A stretch of 6,838 nucleotides of DNA from positions 1-6,838 of the forward strand of contig JAGVKP010000075.1 of assembly GCA_020050475.1 (NCBI GenBank), given 5' to 3'. The stretch's first letter is position 1; every line of letters begins with the position of its first letter. This stretch comes from Candidatus Babeliales bacterium (GTDB lineage Bacteria > Babelota > Babeliae > Babelales > JACPOV01). Of the stretch, positions 1 to 5,194 are shown in pieces. The position numbers and the translations under genes were made by a program. A model generated the notes under the pieces. The model made no database searches and was not told where the DNA came from. It saw nothing but the letters and a program-made list of their open reading frames with translations.

Positions 1-255
1 ATTAACACAAACGATTCATCTATAGCTTGCTATGCTTTTTAAATAATCCCAAAGGCTTGCATGATAGGTCGTATGCCCGCCATCGCTTCCGATAACGACT
101 TGAGTCGTCCCACCATTTGCCTGGGAAAGACGCTCAATAAAAAGCGTTTACGGATTGCAAAGCCAAGCTGAATTGACATATAGCTGTGCTGCATTTAAAA
201 TCAATCGCGTCGTACCATCTTTAGCTACACAAAATATAGTACTCTTAAGGTCGCT
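1..255 (-). other. No confident gene; possible decayed minus-strand reading frame
   Basis: No intact gene is supported in this stretch. On the minus strand, one frame running from about position 270 down to a TGA at 16-18 reads like protein, with segments such as KDGTTRLILNAAQLYVNSAW and GTTQVVIGSDGGHTTYHASL. It is broken by an in-frame TAA at 148-150 and has no recognisable start. A second minus-strand frame (39-194) is open for 51 codons from an ATG but has no Shine-Dalgarno sequence. Either could be a gene remnant or chance. The plus-strand promoter at 173-201 lies inside it. I do not recognise a family. Confidence 0.2.
173..201 (+). promoter_or_regulatory. Predicted sigma70-type promoter of the 95-aa membrane protein gene
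   Basis: A perfect -35 hexamer TTGACA (173-178) and a 5-of-6 -10 hexamer TAAAAT (196-201) are separated by the ideal 17 bases. Transcription would begin near 208, giving a leader of about 48 bases before the ATG at 256. The match is seen in the sequence; activity is inferred. Confidence 0.6.
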
Positions 256-543
256 ATGCTTAAAAAAACAATGACTGCCATAACCCTGACAACTCTTCTT
301 GCTGTCCAAAGCACACCGACAAGCGCTGGCGCTCCCGATTTTAAAGACCTCAACAAAGCATTAGGCGAAGTTATCGTCGGTACTCTCTGCGTTGGTGCTG
401 CGGGAAGCTTGATCATCGCAAAATCGATAGATTGGGCACAAAAACCTGATGAACCGAAAAAAACTATCGGTCGTGGCATTCTGGTCACCAGCAGCGTAGC
501 GGTAGTAATCGGGTTGGGTTACCTTGTTTCATTGGTAAAATAG
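256..543 (+). CDS. Small secreted or membrane protein, unknown function
   Basis: This 95-aa protein is not recognised as a known family. Residues 1-24 look like a Sec signal peptide: a Lys-Lys n-region, a hydrophobic core (ITLTTLLAV) and a TSA cleavage site before GAPDF. Two further hydrophobic segments, about residues 38-56 and 73-94, are probably transmembrane and flank a short charged stretch (DWAQKPDEPKK). If all predictions hold, the mature protein is a helical hairpin in the inner membrane. The ATG is well supported by TAAGG at 246-250, 5 bases upstream, and by the promoter at 173-201, so this looks like a real single-gene unit. Its 3' end converges on the kinase gene 30 bases away. Colicin-like or holin-like roles cannot be excluded or supported. 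Confidence 0.65.
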   Translation: MLKKTMTAITLTTLLAVQSTPTSAGAPDFKDLNKALGEVIVGTLCVGAAGSLIIAKSIDWAQKPDEPKKTIGRGILVTSSVAVVIGLGYLVSLVK

Positions 544-551
544 GTGGCTGC

Positions 552-575
552 AAAAAAGCGTCGATCCGATTTTTT
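552..575. terminator. Weak bidirectional terminator between convergent genes
   Basis: AAAAAA (552-557) can pair with TTTTTT (570-575) around a short TCG/CGA stem (561-563 with 567-569), leaving a 3-base GCG bulge. It lies in the 30-base gap between two convergent genes and overlaps the kinase stop codon. The GC core is only 3 bp, so this is a weak call resting partly on its location. Confidence 0.3.
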
Positions 576-1236
576 ATCGTTCAATCATTTCTTTGATTTC
601 CTGAGCTGTGTGGAGCGGGCTATTTTTTGAAGAATCAACGCGTAAATCATACAGATAGTCACCATATACCGTAAAGTAATGGCTTCTTGCATGCCCTTTA
701 GGCGATGTACCACGAGCAGCTTCTCTTTGCTCCAAAATATCCAAGGGGATATCAACGGCAACATAATAGGTTTTTATACCTGAACAGTTTTTTTTCAGAT
801 CATCAAACCACGTATGATGGTAGGCGATGTAATCAACAATCACATTGCAACCACTTTTTGCATACTCGGCAATTGCACTATTCATACCGTAGGCAACCTT
901 TTCCCCCTGATCACCAAGAAAAAGAGTGATTACGTTATTGCCTTCCTGATCCTGCGTTTTTTCTACCCAACGAATCGGATTGGGTGATTGCCAATAGTTC
1001 AAATTTTCAGCAGTAATATCCGGCATAGGAGCATTAAAAAGATTATCAATCCCAAGCTTAATCCATAAATTGGGCATCATTAATTTTTGAAACTCTTTTT
1101 GAATCGAAGATTTTCCAGATCCCGAAGGGCCATTGAGGATAATTATCATTCCATATGTATTTCGATTTGATCGGAAATACCAATAGCTTGAAATACAAAC
1201 GACTGCTAAAAATATACCTACGAGAATGATTTTCAT
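574..1236 (-). CDS. Chloramphenicol phosphotransferase-like (CPT) P-loop kinase with N-terminal hydrophobic segment
   Basis: This 220-aa protein resembles the CPT family of P-loop kinases, whose Streptomyces venezuelae founder phosphorylates chloramphenicol on its primary hydroxyl. The P-loop follows a MIIILNG strand: GPSGSGKSS at residues 36-44, with K42 as the Walker A lysine. GIDNLF at 63-68 matches the CPT GVDS segment and places D64 as the probable catalytic base. NVIVDYIAYH (131-140) and REAARG (171-176) match later family blocks. Unlike typical cytosolic CPT, residues 1-22 form a hydrophobic segment suggesting a membrane anchor or signal peptide. The ATG at 1236 is preferred over the GTG 21 bases upstream because AGAAGG (1244-1249) lies 7 bases before it. 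The GIY-YIG gene is 56 bases upstream on the same strand. The substrate is unknown, and it need not be a resistance enzyme. Confidence 0.75.
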   Translation of the reverse strand: MKIILVGIFLAVVCISSYWYFRSNRNTYGMIIILNGPSGSGKSSIQKEFQKLMMPNLWIKLGIDNLFNAPMPDITAENLNYWQSPNPIRWVEKTQDQEGNNVITLFLGDQGEKVAYGMNSAIAEYAKSGCNVIVDYIAYHHTWFDDLKKNCSGIKTYYVAVDIPLDILEQREAARGTSPKGHARSHYFTVYGDYLYDLRVDSSKNSPLHTAQEIKEMIER

Positions 1237-1242
1237 GCAGAG

Positions 1243-1249
1243 CCCTTCT
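1243..1249 (-). promoter_or_regulatory. Ribosome binding site fixing the CPT-like gene start
   Basis: The minus strand reads AGAAGGG here, 6-7 bases before the ATG at 1236. It lies inside the longer reading frame that would begin at the GTG at 1257, which argues for the shorter protein. Confidence 0.6.
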
Positions 1250-1292
1250 TTTATCACGTAGCTATGATTTTTTATTTCTTACAAGCATATCG

Positions 1293-1535
1293 TTACCAAA
1301 ATCGTTTATGAGCAAAGGCTCTGCCGGAACCTGATTTTAAATATTTTTCAAAAGCAGCTGCCTTTTTCCTGTCGGTAAACATCAGTGCCACAACCAACTC
1401 CCACGGCCTCCAATCTCTTGTATACTGTGAGCCACCAGCATTATGTGTTTCTAATCTTTCTTGAAGATTGTCAGTATTGCCGACATAGGTTTGATTGGGA
1501 AAGTGTATTGATCTCAGTAAATAGACGTAGAACAT
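1293..1535 (-). CDS. GIY-YIG domain protein, UPF0213/YhbQ-like
   Basis: This 80-aa protein consists of a single GIY-YIG nuclease domain, the usual size for UPF0213-type stand-alone proteins. The GIY strand is FYVYLL (2-7) and the YIG strand is TYVG (16-19). R27 lies in ERLETHN and matches the family arginine; H31 follows. RPWELV (43-48) and the FEKYLKSGSGRAF block (62-74), with E63 as the probable metal-binding glutamate, are typical. Family members are DNA endonucleases or structure-specific DNA-binding proteins of poorly known cellular role. The start lacks a strong Shine-Dalgarno sequence; the nearest purine-rich stretch, GAGG, is about 15 bases away. It may be co-transcribed with the downstream kinase. 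The neighbouring repeat cluster might tempt one to propose a homing role, but nothing in the sequence demonstrates that. Confidence 0.85.
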   Translation of the reverse strand: MFYVYLLRSIHFPNQTYVGNTDNLQERLETHNAGGSQYTRDWRPWELVVALMFTDRKKAAAFEKYLKSGSGRAFAHKRFW

Positions 1536-1602
1536 ACCGGCAACTTTTGCCTCACATCACAGTATTTTTTTATAGTACGTACATCTTTCTAACATTCAAA
1601 AA

Positions 1603-1619
1603 TGGCCATGTCAGCCGAA
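1603..1619 (+). repeat. 17-mer direct repeat, copy A
   Basis: TGGCCATGTCAGCCGAA. It matches copy C (1840-1856) at 15 of 17 positions and copy B (1636-1652) more loosely. The consensus is TGGCC(A/C)TG(T/C)CAGC(C/T)(G/A)AA. Confidence 0.6.
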
Positions 1620-1635
1620 AATGCGAAACAAAGAT

Positions 1636-1652
1636 TGGCCCTGCCAGCTAAA
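1636..1652 (+). repeat. 17-mer direct repeat, copy B
   Basis: TGGCCCTGCCAGCTAAA. Its similarity to copy C continues past the 17-mer (AAGCTCCTTG here, AAGCCTTGG in copy C), suggesting that both derive from a longer element. In copy B the right half of the palindrome is missing or replaced by the palindrome that follows. Confidence 0.6.
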
Positions 1653-1660
1653 GCTCCTTG

Positions 1661-1702
1661 TCCTCCGCCACAGTCCGCCGAAGCCCTTAGGGCGAAGGAG
1701 GA
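1661..1702. repeat. Nested palindrome, unit 1
   Basis: The outer arms TCCTCC (1661-1666) and GGAGGA (1697-1702) pair perfectly. Inside is the hairpin GCCC-TTA-GGGC (1683-1693), flanked on both sides by GAA. The segment GTCCGCCGAAGC (1673-1684) is also a perfect 12-bp inverted match to 1776-1787 in unit 2, so the two units may pair with each other. It resembles REP-type extragenic palindromes in style; no family is assigned. Confidence 0.6.
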
Positions 1703-1758
1703 AACTTTATGCGAAGGATGGATTGGCGAAATACATCTTGGACTTTTGTGATTTTATT

Positions 1759-1787
1759 GTCCAGCCTACGCTTAAGCTTCGGCGGAC
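1759..1787. repeat. Nested palindrome, unit 2
   Basis: The arms are GTCC (1759-1762) with GGAC (1784-1787) and GCC (1764-1766) with GGC (1781-1783), leaving one bulged A. The self-complementary core GCTTAAGC (1770-1777) sits inside, followed by TTC, the complement of GAA. The 12 bases at 1776-1787 are the exact reverse complement of 1673-1684 in unit 1, so this is the same element in opposite orientation. Confidence 0.6.
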
Positions 1788-1797
1788 AGCTTTCGCC
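1788..1797. repeat. Left arm of 10-bp inverted repeat shared with unit 3
   Basis: AGCTTTCGCC here is the exact reverse complement of GGCGAAAGCT at 1862-1871. It follows unit 2 directly and looks like half of another copy of unit 3. Confidence 0.5.
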
Positions 1798-1839
1798 TCT
1801 CCCGACCTATTATAGTTTTATTTCAATCCATTAAAGAAC

Positions 1840-1874
1840 TGGCCATGCCAGCTGAAGCCTTGGCGAAAGCTGGC
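1840..1874. repeat. 17-mer copy C fused to nested palindrome unit 3, overlapping the tRNA-Glu 3' end
   Basis: The 17-mer TGGCCATGCCAGCTGAA (1840-1856) runs into a palindrome with 7-bp arms, GCCAGCT (1847-1853) and AGCTGGC (1868-1874), and an inner hairpin GCC-TT-GGC (1857-1864). GAA flanks the inner hairpin on both sides, the same design as unit 1. The right arm covers the encoded CCA and discriminator base of tRNA-Glu. In a minus-strand tRNA transcript this hairpin would sit immediately at the 3' end, with no U-tract after it, so it may affect 3' processing more than termination. Confidence 0.6.
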
Positions 1875-1948
1875 GTCCCTAAGGGGATTCGAACCCCTGT
1901 TTTCGCCGTGAAAGGGCGGTGTCCTGGACCAGGCTAGACGATAGGGAC
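1871..1948 (-). tRNA. tRNA-Glu (anticodon UUC)
   Basis: Read on the minus strand, the gene folds as a full cloverleaf. The acceptor GTCCCTA (5' end at 1948) pairs with TAGGGAC. The anticodon stem CCGCC/GGCGA carries loop CTTTCAC, giving anticodon TTC. The T-arm has CAGGGG-TTCGAAT-CCCCT. The discriminator G and the CCA end (1871-1873) are encoded. The last anticodon stem pair is a C-A mismatch, whereas E. coli tRNA-Glu has a full pair. Without the CCA the gene covers 1874-1948. It supplies Glu for GAA/GAG codons. It lies 157 bases downstream of tRNA-Lys on the same strand. Confidence 0.95.
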
Positions 1949-2000
1949 ATAAAATTTCAGAGTGCACTATGCAGTGGGGATTAGATTAAAAACAGCCACT

Positions 2001-2030
2001 ACTTTATCAGAATTTTACTCATAATGCCAA
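2001..2030 (-). promoter_or_regulatory. Possible promoter for tRNA-Glu
   Basis: On the minus strand, TTGGCA (2025-2030) and TAAAGT (2001-2006) are 18 bases apart, about 50 bases upstream of the mature tRNA-Glu 5' end. The match is moderate (5 of 6 and 4 of 6), so read-through from tRNA-Lys is an equal alternative. Confidence 0.3.
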
Positions 2031-2050
2031 CCCCAACACTCCCTTAACTA

Positions 2051-2081
2051 CCAAAAGACGCATTGGTATAGACGTTTTTGG
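2051..2081. repeat. Hairpin between the two tRNA genes
   Basis: CCAAAA plus ACG (2051-2056, 2058-2060) pairs with CGT plus TTTTGG (2073-2081), making a 9-bp stem with one bulged base and a 12-base loop. It lies 25 bases beyond the tRNA-Lys CCA end. No U-tract follows in the minus direction, so it may be a processing or pausing site, not a clear terminator. Confidence 0.4.
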
Positions 2082-2105
2082 ACTGTTTTACTTGAGAGGG
2101 GGAAC

Positions 2106-2181
2106 TGGTGAGCCGCGTTGGATTCGAACCAACGACCCACAGCTTAAAAGGCTGTTGCTCTACCGACTGAGCTAGCGGCTC
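2106..2181 (-). tRNA. tRNA-Lys (anticodon UUU)
   Basis: The minus strand gives a standard cloverleaf with acceptor GAGCCGC (5' end at 2181) pairing with GCGGCTC. The D-arm is GCTC-AGTCGGTA-GAGC. The anticodon stem ACAGC/GCTGT carries loop CTTTTAA, giving anticodon TTT. The T-arm has TTCGAAT. The discriminator A and CCA (2106-2108) are encoded. The gene is 76 bases long. It decodes AAA/AAG, which are frequent codons in the neighbouring genes. Confidence 0.96.
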
Positions 2182-2210
2182 AAATAATTTCAAAACTGCG
2201 ACTTTTAAAG

Positions 2211-2237
2211 AGTATAAATTTGGCCTTTCTTTGTCAA
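2211..2237 (-). promoter_or_regulatory. Predicted promoter of tRNA-Lys (and possibly tRNA-Glu)
   Basis: The minus strand carries a perfect TTGACA (2232-2237) and TATACT (2211-2216, 5 of 6). The 15-base spacer is shorter than the usual 16-18. Start of transcription near 2204 would leave a leader of about 22 bases, typical for a tRNA unit. It begins only 12 bases past the mgtE stop and overlaps a hairpin at 2222-2246. Confidence 0.5.
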
Positions 2238-2246
2238 GAAAAAGGC
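2222..2246. terminator. Hairpin just after mgtE, weak terminator candidate
   Basis: GCCTTT plus CTT (2223-2231) can pair with AAG plus AAAGGC (2236-2246, with two bulged A) around a TGTC loop. It lies directly downstream of the mgtE stop at 2250. No long U-run follows on the minus strand, so termination would be inefficient. The stem contains the tRNA-Lys -35 box. Confidence 0.3.
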
Positions 2247-2249
2247 TTC

Positions 2250-3605
2250 TTAATGCAAAATTAATTTACTTATTTGGCAATAAATCAAGAGGCCAAAAAT
2301 ATCCATAAGCGTCGCTAGAAAAGGTCCCGCAGCATATGCTGGGTCAATATTCAGTCGTTTAAGCAAAATAGGGATACCCGCGCCAAGCATTACCGAAAGC
2401 AAAACGATGAAAAAAAGCGAAACACTGACGGCAATACTTCCCATAAATTCACCATACGTTAAGTAAACGCGCAGGAATGAAAAGACACTCAAGACACCCG
2501 CAATCATAAATGCCATACGCAATTCACGCCGCAAAAAACGCATGACATTGCCCGGCGTAATCTCGCCAGCCGCCATTCCTTGAATGACCAGTGCCGAAGT
2601 CTGGCTACTTGAATTACCACCGGTACTGATAAGCATCGTGATAAAGTAGATTAAAAAACCGCACAAGGTAGCTTCATACTGTTTTAAAATCATGCTTGAA
2701 AGTGATTGCGCAAGCAGCAAGATTATCAGAATATAACTGCGCTCATAAAAAATTCTAAAAAATGGCGTCTCAAAATACGGATATTTAATCGGCGTCATCG
2801 CGGAGATTCGGTAGACATCCTCGCTTGCCTCCTGCTCAATGACGTCAACCAACGTATCTGATGAGATCACACCTAAAAATCGCTCATTACTCGTAATGAC
2901 CGGCGCCGTCATGAGGCCATAGTGAATCATTTTTTTTGCCACCTCTTCTCGATCTTCATTGGCAAAAAGCACAAGCTCATTTTCTCTCAAAAATGATGAA
3001 AGGCGGTCCTTTGGGCTCTTGAGTACCAGGTCTTCAAGCTGAATATGCCCCACCAGCTTATTCTCTTGATCAGTGACATAAATTTGCTGATGAAGATCGC
3101 GGCGCGGCTGCAATCGCTGTAAAATATGAATGCATTTTTCGACCGTAAAATCCTGCAGCAGGGTGAGTACCTCAGTATTCATAATCCCCCCGGCCGATTC
3201 CGGGTCAAATTTCATGAGCGAGAGTACCTGTTGGCGGTCTTGCGTACTTAAAAGGGTAAGATAGCGCTTGAGCTCATCATCTGAAAGCTCATCAAAAAGG
3301 TCTGTCAGCTCGTCGATGGGGGTATTATTAAGGATACCAGCCTTATCTTGGTCATTTAAAAAAGAGAGAGCAAATAGCTTCATGCTGGTAGAAGATTCGC
3401 CAAAAACCTCAATGCGCAGGGTTATTGGCAATCGGAGAAAAAGCTGTTGGCACTGCTCTTTGCTCACCATTGAAAGGAGCTGGGCAATATCGGCCGGATG
3501 CAGCTCTAAAAACTGCGCCCACCGCTCATGAGCTTCCGGGGTTTCGGGTGAAATGAGCTCATCGACACGCTGGTGCAACTCCTGCAGCAAGAGTTCTGAG
3601 TTCAT
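2250..3605 (-). CDS. mgtE: MgtE-family magnesium transporter
   Basis: This 451-aa protein has the full MgtE architecture, close to the usual 450 residues. It has an N-terminal helical domain (about 30-135), two CBS domains (about 142-200 and 205-262), a connecting helix (263-285) and five transmembrane helices (about 290-451). Family signatures seen are FDPESAGGIM (133-142), TGGNSSSQTSALV (328-340) and IDPAYAAGPFLATLMD (420-435). D421 in the DPA motif corresponds to the pore Mg2+ ligand, D432 in Thermus MgtE. MgtE imports Mg2+ across the inner membrane as a homodimer and is gated by Mg2+ binding to the N and CBS domains. The ATG at 3605 is preferred over an in-frame TTG 21 bases upstream because AAAAGGAG (3615-3622) sits 9 bases before it. 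It diverges from the pseudouridine synthase gene. Confidence 0.95.
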   Translation of the reverse strand: MNSELLLQELHQRVDELISPETPEAHERWAQFLELHPADIAQLLSMVSKEQCQQLFLRLPITLRIEVFGESSTSMKLFALSFLNDQDKAGILNNTPIDELTDLFDELSDDELKRYLTLLSTQDRQQVLSLMKFDPESAGGIMNTEVLTLLQDFTVEKCIHILQRLQPRRDLHQQIYVTDQENKLVGHIQLEDLVLKSPKDRLSSFLRENELVLFANEDREEVAKKMIHYGLMTAPVITSNERFLGVISSDTLVDVIEQEASEDVYRISAMTPIKYPYFETPFFRIFYERSYILIILLLAQSLSSMILKQYEATLCGFLIYFITMLISTGGNSSSQTSALVIQGMAAGEITPGNVMRFLRRELRMAFMIAGVLSVFSFLRVYLTYGEFMGSIAVSVSLFFIVLLSVMLGAGIPILLKRLNIDPAYAAGPFLATLMDIFGLLIYCQISKLILH

Positions 3606-3614
3606 AACGCTCAA

Positions 3615-3622
3615 CTCCTTTT
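3615..3622 (-). promoter_or_regulatory. Ribosome binding site fixing the mgtE start
   Basis: The minus strand reads AAAAGGAG, a strong Shine-Dalgarno 9 bases before the ATG at 3605. The longer frame would start inside it, with a TTG at 3626. Confidence 0.65.
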
Positions 3623-3648
3623 CCAAAAAAAAGGTATAAATTGGAGAA

Positions 3649-3664
3649 CAATTTCATTAAATTG
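3649..3664. repeat. Perfect inverted repeat in the mgtE / pseudouridine synthase spacer
   Basis: CAATTT-CATT-AAATTG is a 6-bp perfect inverted repeat with a 4-base centre, 44 bases upstream of the mgtE ATG. It could be an operator or a leader hairpin; AT-rich chance is a real alternative. The rest of the 243-base spacer shows no clear promoter hexamer pair, although a TATACT (3725-3730) on the plus strand could be a -10 for the synthase gene. Confidence 0.3.
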
Positions 3665-3838
3665 CCCACTGTATATTTCTAGCATAAATGAACCAGGTAA
3701 CTATGTCCATTTGACTTTACCTCTTATACTTTTTAGGCTTAAAAAGGTACATGGAGGAGCCAAGCTTATTTCAAACAGCACACTACACTGCATGAGGGTC
3801 AAAAATGATGATGATCCCTGCTCATTCATAAATGATCC

Positions 3839-3842
3839 GGAG
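3839..3842 (+). promoter_or_regulatory. Ribosome binding site fixing the pseudouridine synthase start
   Basis: GGAG lies 6 bases before the ATG at 3849. It supports that start over the in-frame ATG at 3711, which would add 46 residues with no family similarity. Confidence 0.65.
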
Positions 3843-3848
3843 AATGTA

Positions 3849-4805
3849 ATGAAACCAACACATCATACTACTCATACTCTCAAGGTAGCACAAGGACAAC
3901 TGCCAAAACGAGCAGATCTTTTTTTGTGCCAAGAGCTGCCCTCATACTCCCGTACCTTTTTGCGTGGGCTGATTGATCAGCACCTTGTCACCATTAATAA
4001 TAAGGCCTGTAAGGCAAGCAGTATCGTAAAAATTGATGATGAAATTTGTGTCTCGATTCCGCCGCTGCCCACTATCGACTATACGCCAACCCCGCACATG
4101 GCCGAGCAGCTCAGCTTACATGACGTCAAAATAGTCTTTGAGCACCCGGAATTTTTGATTATTTCAAAACCAGCAGGCCTTATGGTCCATAAAGCCTCGG
4201 TATACACCACAGAGGCAACCTTGGTTGACTGGCTGCTCAGCAAATGGCATTCGCTGGCACATGTCGGCAATCAAGATCGTCCAGGGATAGTGCACCGATT
4301 GGATAAAGATACATCCGGCCTTATGATCATACCGCGCACCCCATTTGCCCATTTTTCGTTTAGCGACCTATTTAAAAACCGCGGCATCCACAAAACATAT
4401 ACTGCTCTGGTACACGGACATCCAGAAAAAAAAGGTTCTATTGATCTACCCATCGACCGCGATCCGGTCAATCGCAATAAAATGACGCATGCGCGCTCAG
4501 ATGGCCGCGCTGCACTGACCCATTACCAAGTGGCCGACTATTTTAATGCGCACACGCTCGTCAATCTCAATCCAATTACCGGTAGGACCCACCAAATTCG
4601 CGTACACATGAGCGCCCTTGGCCATCCGCTTGTTGGCGATTTTTTATATGGCAGTCCCTCACCATTTATTAAGCGTCAGGCGCTGCATGCCACCGCTCTT
4701 TCTTTTACCTTTCAAGGCCAACCTTTTTCTTTTCAGGATCCACTGCCAAAAGACATGGCAAAACTCATCGATACGCTGCGTAAAAGCATCAATTTTAACG
4801 AGTAG
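3849..4805 (+). CDS. RluA/RluD-family 23S rRNA pseudouridine synthase
   Basis: This 318-aa protein is close to RluD in length (326 aa) and domain order. Residues about 18-70 form an S4 RNA-binding domain (KRADLFL...YSRTFLRGLIDQHLVTINN). The catalytic domain follows from about 90. KPAGLMVH (107-114), HRLDKDTSGLM (149-159) with catalytic D152, and the GRTHQIRVHMSALGHPLVGD block near 250 are all diagnostic. Enzymes of this family convert specific uridines in 23S rRNA (1911, 1915 and 1917 for RluD) to pseudouridine in the cytoplasm. RluC and other RluA-type paralogues share these motifs, so the exact target is not assigned. The ATG at 3849 is chosen for its GGAG site and because the family-like sequence begins after it. 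A hairpin terminator lies about 90 bases downstream. Confidence 0.93.
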   Translation: MKPTHHTTHTLKVAQGQLPKRADLFLCQELPSYSRTFLRGLIDQHLVTINNKACKASSIVKIDDEICVSIPPLPTIDYTPTPHMAEQLSLHDVKIVFEHPEFLIISKPAGLMVHKASVYTTEATLVDWLLSKWHSLAHVGNQDRPGIVHRLDKDTSGLMIIPRTPFAHFSFSDLFKNRGIHKTYTALVHGHPEKKGSIDLPIDRDPVNRNKMTHARSDGRAALTHYQVADYFNAHTLVNLNPITGRTHQIRVHMSALGHPLVGDFLYGSPSPFIKRQALHATALSFTFQGQPFSFQDPLPKDMAKLIDTLRKSINFNE

Positions 4806-4896
4806 TTAACGGCCAAATTTTGCTTGCTTTTTTATCAAATCCAAAATAGTCTGATGCCAAGCTAAGAAGGAATTGTAGTAATGAAGCTTCTTTTAT

Positions 4897-4917
4897 AAAA
4901 ACGCCCCTGCGTTTTTT
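4897..4917. terminator. Bidirectional rho-independent terminator
   Basis: AAAAACGC (4897-4904) and GCGTTTTT (4909-4916) form an 8-bp perfect stem with a CCCT loop and one more T, then a T-rich run. It lies between two convergent genes and is flanked by A-runs and T-runs on both strands, so it can serve both. The GC core is only 3 bp. The rest of the 4806-4945 gap holds nothing else I can call. Confidence 0.6.
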
Positions 4918-4945
4918 CCTTTTTAGCTTTTTTGCTCACCAATTT

Positions 4946-5194
4946 TTACTTTTTCATTACCGTTGTTGCAATCACAGCCAGTGGGTTGCGGGTGTTTTTT
5001 ACCGGCAGCGCACCATACAGCGACTGTTTTTGATAAACCTGCTTAATAACGCCCGGAATACCTTCAAGCGTCACTTTTTCAAGGCTGAGCAGATGCTCTG
5101 CAAACTTTTTGATAAGCGATCGTTTATTCATGATCACAATATTTTCAAGATTACGGCCGTAGCCTGCCATGGTAAGATTTGCAGACCCGGTCAC
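4946..5194 (-). CDS. PLD-like nuclease, C-terminal part (out of frame with the N-terminal part)
   Basis: This frame carries the second half of a phospholipase D-superfamily, Nuc-like domain. Its upstream codons, before the GTG at 5194, read FFAGPVLV and lead into TGSANLTMAGYGRNLENIVI, the conserved GSxN...N.EN segment that follows the HKD histidine and lysine. A helical tail (SLIKKFAEHLLSLEK) and about 35 residues of unassigned sequence complete it. The GTG overlapping the upstream TGA in GTGA is probably not a natural start; the fragment lacks the catalytic HxK and would not fold alone. It is best read as the continuation of the 5191-5643 reading frame after a -1 shift, giving about 232 residues in total. 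Confidence 0.75.
   Translation of the reverse strand: MTGSANLTMAGYGRNLENIVIMNKRSLIKKFAEHLLSLEKVTLEGIPGVIKQVYQKQSLYGALPVKNTRNPLAVIATTVMKK

Larger units (their letters stand above)
1536..1870. other. Gene-free spacer containing a palindromic repeat cluster
   Basis: These 335 bases contain no credible gene; the open frames crossing them run through the palindromes. The part next to the GIY-YIG gene holds a possible minus-strand -10 (TATAAA, plus-strand 1569-1574) and an 8-bp palindrome GTACGTAC (1575-1582). The rest holds three copies of a 17-mer and three nested palindromes, listed separately. Confidence 0.7.

Noticed and set aside
225..488. Minus-strand frame opposite the 95-aa gene
   Set aside because: The plus strand has a promoter, ribosome site and signal peptide. 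The minus frame is an uninterrupted shadow with no ribosome site.
1385..1815. Plus-strand open frames across the GIY-YIG gene and the repeat cluster
   Set aside because: They are antisense to a recognisable gene or run through palindromes, have no ribosome sites and show no protein-like composition.
1603..1856. CRISPR array
   Set aside because: The three 17-mers are imperfect and unevenly spaced (33 and 204 bases), and no cas gene is present.
1293..1874. GIY-YIG homing endonuclease mobilising the adjacent repeats
   Set aside because: The protein is the short UPF0213 type without a DNA-targeting domain, and no intron or target-site structure is visible. Adjacency alone is not evidence.
3711..3848. 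46-residue N-terminal extension of the pseudouridine synthase from the ATG at 3711
   Set aside because: It has no family-like sequence and no ribosome site, while the ATG at 3849 has GGAG 6 bases upstream and gives the expected RluD length.
4079..4477. Minus-strand frames inside the pseudouridine synthase gene
   Set aside because: They are antisense to the catalytic core of a well-conserved enzyme, with no independent support.
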